Shown: positions 8,159 to 14,612 of the stretch, piece after piece
How the letters are laid out: each line of letters opens with the position of its first letter
How positions within the stretch are numbered: the stretch's first letter is position 1
Assembly (NCBI GenBank): GCA_013002425.1
Contig: JABDJQ010000595.1
Coordinates: forward strand, 1 to 14,612
Origin: Gemmatimonadota bacterium
GTDB lineage: Bacteria > Orphanbacterota > Orphanbacteria > Orphanbacterales > Orphanbacteraceae
Length of the DNA stretch: 14,612 nucleotides
Reading direction: 5' to 3'
The notes under the pieces: generated by a model
What the model was told of the DNA's origin: nothing
The model's input: only the letters and a program-made list of their open reading frames with translations
The model's database searches: none
Translations under genes and position numbers: made by a program

Positions 8159-9165
8159 ATGAAACCGCAGGCACAGTCGAAGCGTCGCCGTCGTCCGGCG
8201 TCATGTCGGTTCTCTGGGGCCGCGTAAGGAAGCTGCGAACGGAAGAGTTCCTGTTTCTCCTTCTGTTCATACCGTCGATGATCGTCACGATCTGGGCGAA
8301 CTACGACCTGATCGAGGCGGGCATTCGGTCGCGCAAAATCCGCGGCGGACTGCTGCGTCTGTTCATCGTCGTGATCGTCGCGGGGATCATTCCCCTGCTC
8401 GACCGTTTTCGCGGCCGCATCAAAAACCGCATCGGGCGGAGCACGGCCGATTTCTTCCGCACGTTCCTGCCCTTCGCGGTATGCAGCGCCGTCTATACGA
8501 ACCTTCACGACACGGTGCGCTTCATCAATCCGAACGACATTCACGACAAGCTCATGGCGATCGAAGAGTGGATGTTCGGGTTTCAACCGGTCGTATGGGC
8601 GGAGCAGTTCATTACGCCCGCCCGGACCGAGTTCTTCGCGTTCTTCTATACGAACTTCTTCGTGCTGACCGTCGTCGTCTCCGCCGTGCTGTGGATCGGG
8701 GGCAAACGCCAGGAAGCGCGTCTCACGATGCTCGGAATCATTATTTGTTTCTATACCGGGTATGTCTTTTATGTGATCTTCCCGGCCGCGCCGCCACGGC
8801 TCTACTACGAGTCGCTCGGCATGTTCTCGATCACCCTGACCGGGGGCGAAATCAACAATTTCCAGAACGCCCTGATCGAAATGATGCCGAATCACGCCTC
8901 GCGCGCCGCCTTCCCGAGCCTCCATACGGGCGTCTCCCTGACGGTTCTGGCCTTCGCATGGAAATACGTCCGCTGGCTCTTCTGGATTCTCCTGATCTTC
9001 GTAATCGGCCTTCTGGCGTCCACGGTCTACCTGCGCCACCATTACGTGATCGACCTGCTGGCGGGCGCGGTTCTGATCCCGTGGGTCCTCTGGGTCACGC
9101 CCCGGATCGACCGGTGGTGGAAGGGCGACAACGAGCCGTACGACCTGGGCGTCTCGTCGCGTTGA
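8155..9165 (+). CDS. AUR1-like PAP2-superfamily membrane phosphotransferase/phosphatase
   Basis: This is a 336-residue polytopic membrane protein of the PAP2 superfamily, in the branch that includes fungal AUR1 (inositol phosphorylceramide synthase; PAP2_3 type). Two catalytic motifs are clear: FPSLHTG with S255 and H257, and STVYLRHHYVIDLLAG with H296 and D300. The spacing and the HHY core resemble AUR1 (FPSLHSG; STMYLTHHYFVDLMAG, from memory). The arginine of the classic SRxxxxxHxxxD motif is a Thr here, as expected for the AUR1 branch. About six hydrophobic segments are visible. The ATG at 8155 overlaps the previous stop by four bases, so translation is probably coupled. The likely reaction is transfer of a phospho-head group to, or hydrolysis of phosphate from, a lipid. 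Phosphoinositol-ceramide synthesis is possible but unproven: no ceramide or inositol gene is in view. Lipid phosphate phosphatase or polyprenyl-phosphate recycling are alternatives. A promoter for the next gene overlaps its 3' end. Confidence 0.85.
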   Translation: MNETAGTVEASPSSGVMSVLWGRVRKLRTEEFLFLLLFIPSMIVTIWANYDLIEAGIRSRKIRGGLLRLFIVVIVAGIIPLLDRFRGRIKNRIGRSTADFFRTFLPFAVCSAVYTNLHDTVRFINPNDIHDKLMAIEEWMFGFQPVVWAEQFITPARTEFFAFFYTNFFVLTVVVSAVLWIGGKRQEARLTMLGIIICFYTGYVFYVIFPAAPPRLYYESLGMFSITLTGGEINNFQNALIEMMPNHASRAAFPSLHTGVSLTVLAFAWKYVRWLFWILLIFVIGLLASTVYLRHHYVIDLLAGAVLIPWVLWVTPRIDRWWKGDNEPYDLGVSSR

Positions 9166-9190
9166 CAACCGGCATCGGGAACCTTACACT
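9162..9190 (+). promoter_or_regulatory. Strong sigma70-type promoter for trxA
   Basis: TTGACA (9162-9167, a perfect -35) is followed after exactly 17 bases by TACACT (9185-9190, a good -10). The -35 box includes the TGA stop of the preceding gene (9163-9165), so the promoter overlaps that gene's end. Transcription would begin near 9197, giving a leader of about 77 bases. The leader contains a small hairpin, CCCGG (9230-9234) pairing with CCGGG (9242-9246); its role, if any, is unknown. Confidence 0.8.
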
Positions 9191-9261
9191 TTGCTTGACT
9201 GTTGTAGCCGCAAGGCAACGAACGAAATCCCCGGGCAAACGCCGGGCTGCTACACCTTGAA

Positions 9262-9267
9262 AAGGAG
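9262..9267 (+). promoter_or_regulatory. Strong Shine-Dalgarno sequence of trxA
   Basis: AAGGAG lies six bases before the ATG at 9274. It is the only near-perfect ribosome binding site in the window. The genes of the recD2 cluster lack one, so trxA is probably translated at a much higher level. Confidence 0.85.
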
Positions 9268-9273
9268 ACAATC

Positions 9274-9606
9274 ATGGCCGGTGAGCATGTAATAAACGTT
9301 ACGGACGACAGCTTCCAGGACCAGGTGGTCGGAAGCTCCGTACCCGTAATCGCAGACTTCTGGGCGGAATGGTGCGGGCCGTGCAAGCGGATCGCGCCCC
9401 TGCTCGACGAAGTGGCTACCGAATACGACGGCAAAGTCAAAATCGCGAAAGTCGACGTCGATTCCAATCCGCAGATCGCGTCCAGCTTCGGCATCCGTTC
9501 GATCCCGACCCTTCTGTTCTTTCACAACGGGGAAGTGGTCGATCAGGTCATCGGAATCGTGCCGAAGGATCAGATCACGGACAAGGTCGACAAGATGATC
9601 GCCTGA
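9274..9606 (+). CDS. trxA: Thioredoxin
   Basis: This is a small cytoplasmic thiol-disulfide oxidoreductase that reduces protein disulfides and is recycled by thioredoxin reductase. At 110 residues it has the standard length. The active site WCGPC occupies 33-37 with redox cysteines C34 and C37. The buried aspartate of the family is D28 (in ADFWAEWC), and the cis-proline is P78 in the SIPT motif. The C-terminal strand/helix pattern (LLFFHNGEVVDQVIG) is typical. There is no signal peptide, so it acts in the cytoplasm. The ATG has an excellent ribosome binding site. A near-consensus promoter upstream and a hairpin terminator downstream make it an independent, probably highly expressed transcription unit. 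No reductase gene is adjacent. Confidence 0.97.
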   Translation: MAGEHVINVTDDSFQDQVVGSSVPVIADFWAEWCGPCKRIAPLLDEVATEYDGKVKIAKVDVDSNPQIASSFGIRSIPTLLFFHNGEVVDQVIGIVPKDQITDKVDKMIA

Positions 9607-9643
9607 TCCGTGCGCTCTTACGGAATCCGTTGATCGATGTTTG

Positions 9644-9680
9644 AGGCGCCCGGCTCCTGGAGTCGGGCGCCTTCGTGTTT
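9644..9680 (+). terminator. Rho-independent-like terminator after trxA
   Basis: AGGCGCCCG (9644-9652) and CGGGCGCCT (9664-9672) form a perfect nine-base-pair GC-rich stem. The 11-base loop can pair a little further inside. A short, interrupted T-rich stretch (TTCGTGTTT, 9672-9680) follows. It lies 37 bases after the trxA stop and before the next gene's start. The weak T-tract means some read-through into the kinase gene is possible. Confidence 0.75.
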
Positions 9681-9715
9681 CGACCGACGAAGCCGACGGG
9701 AAAGGCACCCCGCTC

Positions 9716-12700
9716 GTGGGCACAAACTGGAAAATACCCCGCGGATACGAACTGAAACGCGTTCTCAAAGAGTCGCGTGTTCAGACCGTGCGGCATGTCA
9801 TGCGTGGCTCGGATGACTCGCACTGGGTTCTCAAGATGCTCGCATCGGCGGCCGGGCATGCGGTTCGCGAGCGTTTCGAGGCGGATGCGCGGATTCGAGC
9901 CGAGCACGAGCACGAGGGGATCGCGCCCGCCTCCGAGTTCAGGCGAAACCGGCACGGGCAGCTTTACCACCTGACTCCTTTCGTGCGACGCATGGCGCCT
10001 GCGCGCTGGGTCGCCCGCGATCCGGATCGACGTTTCCCGCTGCTTGCCGGCCGCCTGCTCGACACGCTCGCGTTTCTCCATGAACGCGGACTCGTACACG
10101 GCGACATCAAGACCGATAATCTTCTTTTCCGTTCGCATCGTGACGAAATCCGGGTCCTTCAGTTGACGGACTTTCTCCCGCCCTCGCTGCACGCGTCCGT
10201 CGGATCCATGTCGGGCACGCCGGCCTATATGGCCCCCGAGATTCTGCAGGGGGCGCGCGCGGACCACCGATCCGATTTCTATTCGCTTGGCGTGCTGCTC
10301 TACGAAGCCTGGTACGACAGGCTCCCGTTCCTCGAAAAAGGGGACGCGCTCGCGGCCGCGCATCTGGGAAGTCCGCCTCCGTTCCCGTCCGGCAAAGACG
10401 AGGCCCCCGGCAACTCGATCACGCTTCTGCAGAACCTGCTCGAAAAGAATCCGATGGACCGTCCGCAATCGGCCGCGGCCGCGCTCGCCATTCTCACCGG
10501 ACGTAAAGTATCGAAGCGTGTATCACGCGTCGCCCCTTCGCCCTCGTTCATCGGCCGGGAGGATCTCTTTCGTACGATTCGTATCTGGCGCGAGCGCGAC
10601 GAGTACATGCCGTACCTGATTGTCGGCGCTCCCGGAATCGGAAAGACGCGCTTTCTGCAGCAGTTGCGCAGGAAGGAGAAGGCCCGCGGCGGAGCGGTCA
10701 TGAGCGTGACGCTTCAGGACCATTGGGATGCGCCCCTCGCCGGGATCCAGGCGATGCTCGAGGCGGCCGGGGAGGAGCGTTTCGCCGAGAACCTCAAACG
10801 CTTTATCCAGTCGCGCGAGTCGGCGGGAACGGATGCCGCGGAAATCGGGGAGCGCACGTATCACCGTCAGCTCGCGCTTCAGTGGGAAAAGCGGCTCTTT
10901 CGCCGCGATCCGCTTGCGGGCCGAAAACCGCTTGTCCTGATCGACGATCTGCAGCAGTGGGATCGCTCTTCGCTGCAGTTCCTGCGCGTTCTGCTGACGA
11001 GAAATCGCGAGCGCGTGCAGTTCGTGCTCGCGTCGCGCGATGCCGCGGCCGGCCCGACCGGGAGCGCGCTTCGCGCTCTCGGAAACGAGGCGCGCCTGGA
11101 ACGCATGAAGCCTCTGGAGGAAGACGAGATCACGCCTTTCGTGCAGAGCATGCTCGGTCGCGGTGATCTGACGCCTTCTTTTCGCACGCGCCTTCTTGCG
11201 AAGACCGGCGGTGTTCCGGGGCGGATGGAACAGGAGCTTCGGAGTGCGATTCAGGAGGGCTCGATCGAACGCCGCTTCGGTACGCTCCATTTGCGGCGTG
11301 CCGCCGGCCGCCTGGCGGATCGTTCGCCTGCTGAGGGACCGGCATCTGCGGAGTACGACGATCCGGACGGCGCGGCGATCGTGCGTGTGCTTGCCGCGGT
11401 ACGCGATCGCGCGGAACGGGCGGTCATCGCGGCGGGGACCGGACGCCCGGAAGAGACGCTGCGCGAGCCGCTGGAGAAGCTCGAGCGGCAGGGGATCGTG
11501 ATCCGGCTCGAGGGGGCGGGCAGGGCGGGCGACCGCTACCTGCTCGCATCGGGCGCTCTGCAACTGCCGCCGGCCAAGCCGGAGGCAGTGACCGGTCTGC
11601 ACGCGACGCTTCATCGATATTACGACGCGATCGACTCGATCGAAGCGAAGCGCCGCGCCGCGAGGCACGCGCTTCTCGCGGGCGACGAAGAGGCGGCCGC
11701 CGCGCTTCTCGAAGGCGTTGCACGCGGCCTTCGGGCCGGACGCGCGTTTCGCGAAGCGGAGGAAATCTATCCGCGCCTGCTTCGTCTCCCTTCGATCCGT
11801 GGAGGCGAACGTGTGCAGGAGTTTCTGTTCGAATGGGCCTCCGTCAGCGGGCAGTATGGAGCCGCCCGGCGATCGCAGCGGCTCTTTCGTGTTCTCAGCA
11901 GGCATGCGCGCGCCCGGTCCGAGACGACGCGGTGGTCGCGCCAGGCCGAGCGCAAGCTCGCATGGGCGCAGGCGGATCGAGGGCGCTACGAGCGGGCGCG
12001 CTCTCTCTTCGATGGCATTCTGTCGGATCCCGCTGTCGACGCGGAAGAACGCGGCGATATTCTCTGTGATCGCGGATGGTGTCGCCTGGTCGAACGGGCG
12101 TGGGCCGAGGCGGAGAAGGATCTTCGCGAGGCGCTCGCGATTGCCGAGGAAATCGATTCGGACCACCTGCGCGGCGTCGCGCTGAATCGTCTGGGCACGA
12201 TTCGCTATTACAGTGGAGAAATCGCGGAGGCGGAAGAGTACTACCGGGCGGCGCTCAAGGCTCTGCGTCGCGATCGCTCGGGAGACAAGGCCGGCGTGCT
12301 CGCGAATCTGGCCCTGATCGCGGAGTCGCACGGCCGCTTCAAAGAGGCGACCCAGCGACTGAACGACGCGATCACCGCCGCGGCTCATGCGGGGATCCCG
12401 GCGCGCGGCGCCCACTATCGGCGCGAGCTCGGGCGGCTTCTGATTCAGATCGGCGACTGGGACGAGGCCGACCGCGAGCTGACAGCCGCCGAAGAAGTGC
12501 TGGAAGACTTCGAAGACCTCGAATGGCTTGTTCGCGTGCGCGCGAGCCGGCTGCGCATCGCGCTGCAGCGCGGCCGGCTCGGAACGGCGCTCACGCTCGC
12601 GCACGACGCCGAACGCGTCGCCCGCGACGCGCAGGACCCCGGGCTCCTGTTCGAGATCGGCAATCTGCGGGGACAGGTTCATGTGGCCCGGAGGGAGCCC

Positions 12701-14612
12701 GTTGCCGCGAGTCGCGTGCTCGAGGAACTCGAGGCCCTCGAGCGGGGAGGCATCGGCGATTACGCGCGGTACTTCGTTTCGTATCTGCGCGCGGGAGTTA
12801 CATGGCTGGCCGGCGACCTCGAGGCAGCGGATCGCGCCTTTCTCGAGGCGATCGAAGCGGCGACGGCTCTCGGCCATGAGCACCTTCGCTCGCCGACCGT
12901 GATCGACCGCGCCCGTTTCCTGGTCGAAGCGGGACGTGTGGAAGAAGCGAAGGAGAGCGTCAGCACCGAACGAAAGCAGATTCGAAGCGCGCGGAACCCG
13001 CTCTTTCTCGGGCGCGAACGTTTCGTCCGGGGACTGATCGCGTTCGAGGAAGGGCATCTCGATCGCGCGCTTCGTCAGTTCCGGGAGGCCGCGGCCTCGT
13101 TCCGCAAACTCGACGCGCGCATCGATCTCGCGATGACATGTGCCCACATCGCGCGTGTGCAGACGCTGACGAAGTCGCATCGGAGCGCAGCCCGATACGT
13201 GGACGACGCAACCCGGCTCTACGGGTTGATCGGTTTCGCGGAACCTCCGCCGTTCTTTCAGAAACTGCAAAGTGAAACGGGAGGCGGTTCTCCGGATACG
13301 AGCGAATCGTTCCGCGCGATCTGTCGTGTTTCGGAGGCGATCAATACGATTTACGACACGGATCGCATTCTCGAGATCGTGCTCGACAACGCCGTCGACT
13401 ATCTCGGCGCGGACCGCGGGCTCGTGTTCGAAATTCGCGAGAACGGCAGGCTGGTTCCGAAAGCCGCGCGCTCTCTCGATCAGGAATATCTGGAAGATCT
13501 GACCAAGCTCAGCCGCACGATTCTGCAAGCGGCGCTGAGTTCCGATCGGCCGCTGGTTTCGACGAACGCGGCGGAGGACCCTCGCTTCGCGGGCTCCGAC
13601 AGTATTGTCGATCTGCACATTCTTTCGGTTATCTACGCTCCGATTCAGTTCCGCGGGGAGGCGATCGGCGTGATCTATCTCGATAACATGCAGAAGACCA
13701 GCGTGTTCCAGGAGAGCGACCGGGATTTTCTGCAGGCGCTCGCGAATCAGGCCGCTGTCGCTCTCACGAACGCGCGGCTGATTCATCGCCTGCACACGGA
13801 GAAGCAGCGCCTGACGGGTGTCGAGAGCGGAGCGGGGCGCACGCTGATCGGAACGAGCCGGGCGATTCATGCCGTGCGCGAAGAGACGCGTCATGTGGCG
13901 GCGAGCGAGATCCCGGTGCTGATTCTGGGCGAGCCGGGAACGGGAAAGGGCCTCGTTGCGGAAACCGTGCACGATCTCAGTATGAGGAGCAACGGCCCTT
14001 TCGAACGCGTGAATCTGGCCGCCGCGGCGCCGAACCGGCTCGAGGCGCTTCTCTTCGGACGGGCGCGGGCGGGCGGACGGGACGGAAATGAAGACCGTCC
14101 CGGGGTGTTCGACGCGGCCGAGGGGGGCACGCTGTTCCTCGACGAAATCGCCGACCTTCCGATCGGCCTTCAGCCGAAGCTTCTCCGCGTGCTGCAGGAA
14201 GGGATCTTCGAGCGAAAGGGCGGAGTCGAGCCGGTCAGTCCGGACGTGCGTATCGTTTGCGCGACGAACGCGGACCTCGAGGACCGCATGGCGCGCGGAG
14301 TGCTCCGGCCCGACCTCTACTTTCGATTGAACGCGTTTCCGATCCGCATGCCGGCCTTGCGCGAGCGGGTGGAAGATCTCGTGCCTCTGTCCGAGCACTT
14401 TCTGCACGAGTCGGCGCTGAAAAACGGAAAGAGCGTGACTTCCTTTTCGCCCGAAGTGATCCGGATCTTCGCCCAGTACGACTGGCCGGGCAACGTGCGT
14501 GAACTCGAGGCCGTCATCGAAAACTGCGTCGTGCGCGGCAGCGGCGCCCGGGTCGAAGTTTCTCTTCTCCCCGATCGATTCCTGCAGAGCTGGGACGTCA
14601 CCGAAGAGCCGT
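9716..14612 (+). CDS. Multidomain regulator: Ser/Thr kinase-like, STAND ATPase, TPR, GAF, sigma54-activator-type AAA+ (3' partial)
   Basis: One open frame runs from GTG 9716 to the window end: 1632 complete codons, no stop. A GGGAAAGG stretch (9698-9705) is a possible ribosome binding site; the start is moderately sure. Domains in order: a kinase-like domain at about 10-270 (VLKM K40, HGDIKTDN 128-135, DFL 152-154 for DFG, GTPAYMAPE 167-175, no glycine-rich loop); a STAND/AAA_16 ATPase (COG3899 type) with Walker A GAPGIGKT 304-311 and Walker B LVLIDD 406-411; a winged-helix-like stretch at about 555-610; TPR-like helical repeats at about 745-1175; GAF at about 1200-1355; and an NtrC-type AAA+ domain with Walker A GEPGTGKG 1405-1412, DE 1476-1477, arginine fingers R1531 and R1537, and WPGNVRE 1590-1596. 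The sigma54-contacting GAFTGA loop is replaced by AGGRDG at 1452-1457. A DNA-binding helix-turn-helix would be expected just beyond the window. Inferred role: sensing via GAF/TPR/STAND, output at transcription; signal and targets are unknown. Confidence 0.9.
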   Translation, partial: MGTNWKIPRGYELKRVLKESRVQTVRHVMRGSDDSHWVLKMLASAAGHAVRERFEADARIRAEHEHEGIAPASEFRRNRHGQLYHLTPFVRRMAPARWVARDPDRRFPLLAGRLLDTLAFLHERGLVHGDIKTDNLLFRSHRDEIRVLQLTDFLPPSLHASVGSMSGTPAYMAPEILQGARADHRSDFYSLGVLLYEAWYDRLPFLEKGDALAAAHLGSPPPFPSGKDEAPGNSITLLQNLLEKNPMDRPQSAAAALAILTGRKVSKRVSRVAPSPSFIGREDLFRTIRIWRERDEYMPYLIVGAPGIGKTRFLQQLRRKEKARGGAVMSVTLQDHWDAPLAGIQAMLEAAGEERFAENLKRFIQSRESAGTDAAEIGERTYHRQLALQWEKRLFRRDPLAGRKPLVLIDDLQQWDRSSLQFLRVLLTRNRERVQFVLASRDAAAGPTGSALRALGNEARLERMKPLEEDEITPFVQSMLGRGDLTPSFRTRLLAKTGGVPGRMEQELRSAIQEGSIERRFGTLHLRRAAGRLADRSPAEGPASAEYDDPDGAAIVRVLAAVRDRAERAVIAAGTGRPEETLREPLEKLERQGIVIRLEGAGRAGDRYLLASGALQLPPAKPEAVTGLHATLHRYYDAIDSIEAKRRAARHALLAGDEEAAAALLEGVARGLRAGRAFREAEEIYPRLLRLPSIRGGERVQEFLFEWASVSGQYGAARRSQRLFRVLSRHARARSETTRWSRQAERKLAWAQADRGRYERARSLFDGILSDPAVDAEERGDILCDRGWCRLVERAWAEAEKDLREALAIAEEIDSDHLRGVALNRLGTIRYYSGEIAEAEEYYRAALKALRRDRSGDKAGVLANLALIAESHGRFKEATQRLNDAITAAAHAGIPARGAHYRRELGRLLIQIGDWDEADRELTAAEEVLEDFEDLEWLVRVRASRLRIALQRGRLGTALTLAHDAERVARDAQDPGLLFEIGNLRGQVHVARREPVAASRVLEELEALERGGIGDYARYFVSYLRAGVTWLAGDLEAADRAFLEAIEAATALGHEHLRSPTVIDRARFLVEAGRVEEAKESVSTERKQIRSARNPLFLGRERFVRGLIAFEEGHLDRALRQFREAAASFRKLDARIDLAMTCAHIARVQTLTKSHRSAARYVDDATRLYGLIGFAEPPPFFQKLQSETGGGSPDTSESFRAICRVSEAINTIYDTDRILEIVLDNAVDYLGADRGLVFEIRENGRLVPKAARSLDQEYLEDLTKLSRTILQAALSSDRPLVSTNAAEDPRFAGSDSIVDLHILSVIYAPIQFRGEAIGVIYLDNMQKTSVFQESDRDFLQALANQAAVALTNARLIHRLHTEKQRLTGVESGAGRTLIGTSRAIHAVREETRHVAASEIPVLILGEPGTGKGLVAETVHDLSMRSNGPFERVNLAAAAPNRLEALLFGRARAGGRDGNEDRPGVFDAAEGGTLFLDEIADLPIGLQPKLLRVLQEGIFERKGGVEPVSPDVRIVCATNADLEDRMARGVLRPDLYFRLNAFPIRMPALRERVEDLVPLSEHFLHESALKNGKSVTSFSPEVIRIFAQYDWPGNVRELEAVIENCVVRGSGARVEVSLLPDRFLQSWDVTEEP

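Noticed and set aside
8143..9168. 341-codon antisense open frame opposite the AUR1-like gene
   Set aside because: In-register shadow of a gene with clear catalytic motifs and membrane segments.
9620..9630. Perfect palindrome ACGGA-a-TCCGT between trxA and its terminator
   Set aside because: Too short and with too small a centre to be a stable hairpin. An operator is conceivable, but there is no second copy or promoter nearby to support it.
10523..14407. 1294-codon antisense open frame opposite the multidomain regulator
   Set aside because: Its codons lie exactly in register with the sense codons, so an antisense stop needs a sense TCA, TTA or CTA, which are very rare in GC-rich genes. The frame ends precisely at a sense TCA (10523-10525). 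The translation is Arg-rich with no recognisable domain, while the sense frame shows clear domains.

Overview
This is a GC-rich bacterial window with seven protein-coding genes, all on the + strand and tightly packed. No gap reaches 300 bases. I see no tRNA, rRNA, CRISPR array, insertion sequence or phage gene. The first gene ends in a PNPFNPS plus FlgD-like Ig module, a C-terminal signature common in the FCB group and neighbouring candidate phyla (Eisenbacteria, Krumholzibacteriota, Gemmatimonadota, Latescibacteria and similar). Together with the high GC this suggests such a lineage, but that is an inference and no marker gene in the window settles it.

Layout. (1) Bases 1-2930: the 3' part of a large, probably exported beta-propeller protein; its start lies upstream of the window. 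(2) Bases 3016-9165: four genes joined by 1- or 4-base stop/start overlaps, in the order RecD2-type DNA helicase, AtoE-type short-chain fatty acid transporter, ArnT-like GT-C glycosyltransferase, and a PAP2-family membrane phosphotransferase closest in its motifs to fungal AUR1 (inositol phosphorylceramide synthase). An extended -10 promoter candidate precedes recD2. (3) Bases 9162-9680: a thioredoxin gene as its own unit, with a near-consensus promoter overlapping the stop of the preceding gene, a strong Shine-Dalgarno sequence and a hairpin terminator. (4) Bases 9716 to the window end: a giant open frame (1632 codons visible, no stop). It encodes a degenerate Hanks-type kinase, a STAND-type ATPase, TPR repeats, a GAF domain and a sigma54-activator-type AAA+ domain.

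How they may work together. The last protein looks like a one-polypeptide signal-integration device that ends in a transcription-activator ATPase. Its AAA+ domain keeps Walker A, Walker B, arginine fingers and sensor II, but has AGGRDG exactly where the sigma54-contacting GAFTGA loop should be. Its kinase domain lacks the glycine-rich loop and has DFL for DFG. Both point to a divergent regulator. The glycosyltransferase and AUR1-like genes are adjacent and coupled, which suggests a shared role in envelope lipid or glycolipid modification. Their link to a DNA helicase and a fatty acid transporter may be only co-transcription.

Very long antisense open frames cross most of these genes. They lie in register with the sense codons and simply reflect the near absence of TCA, TTA and CTA codons in GC-rich genes, so they are not annotated.
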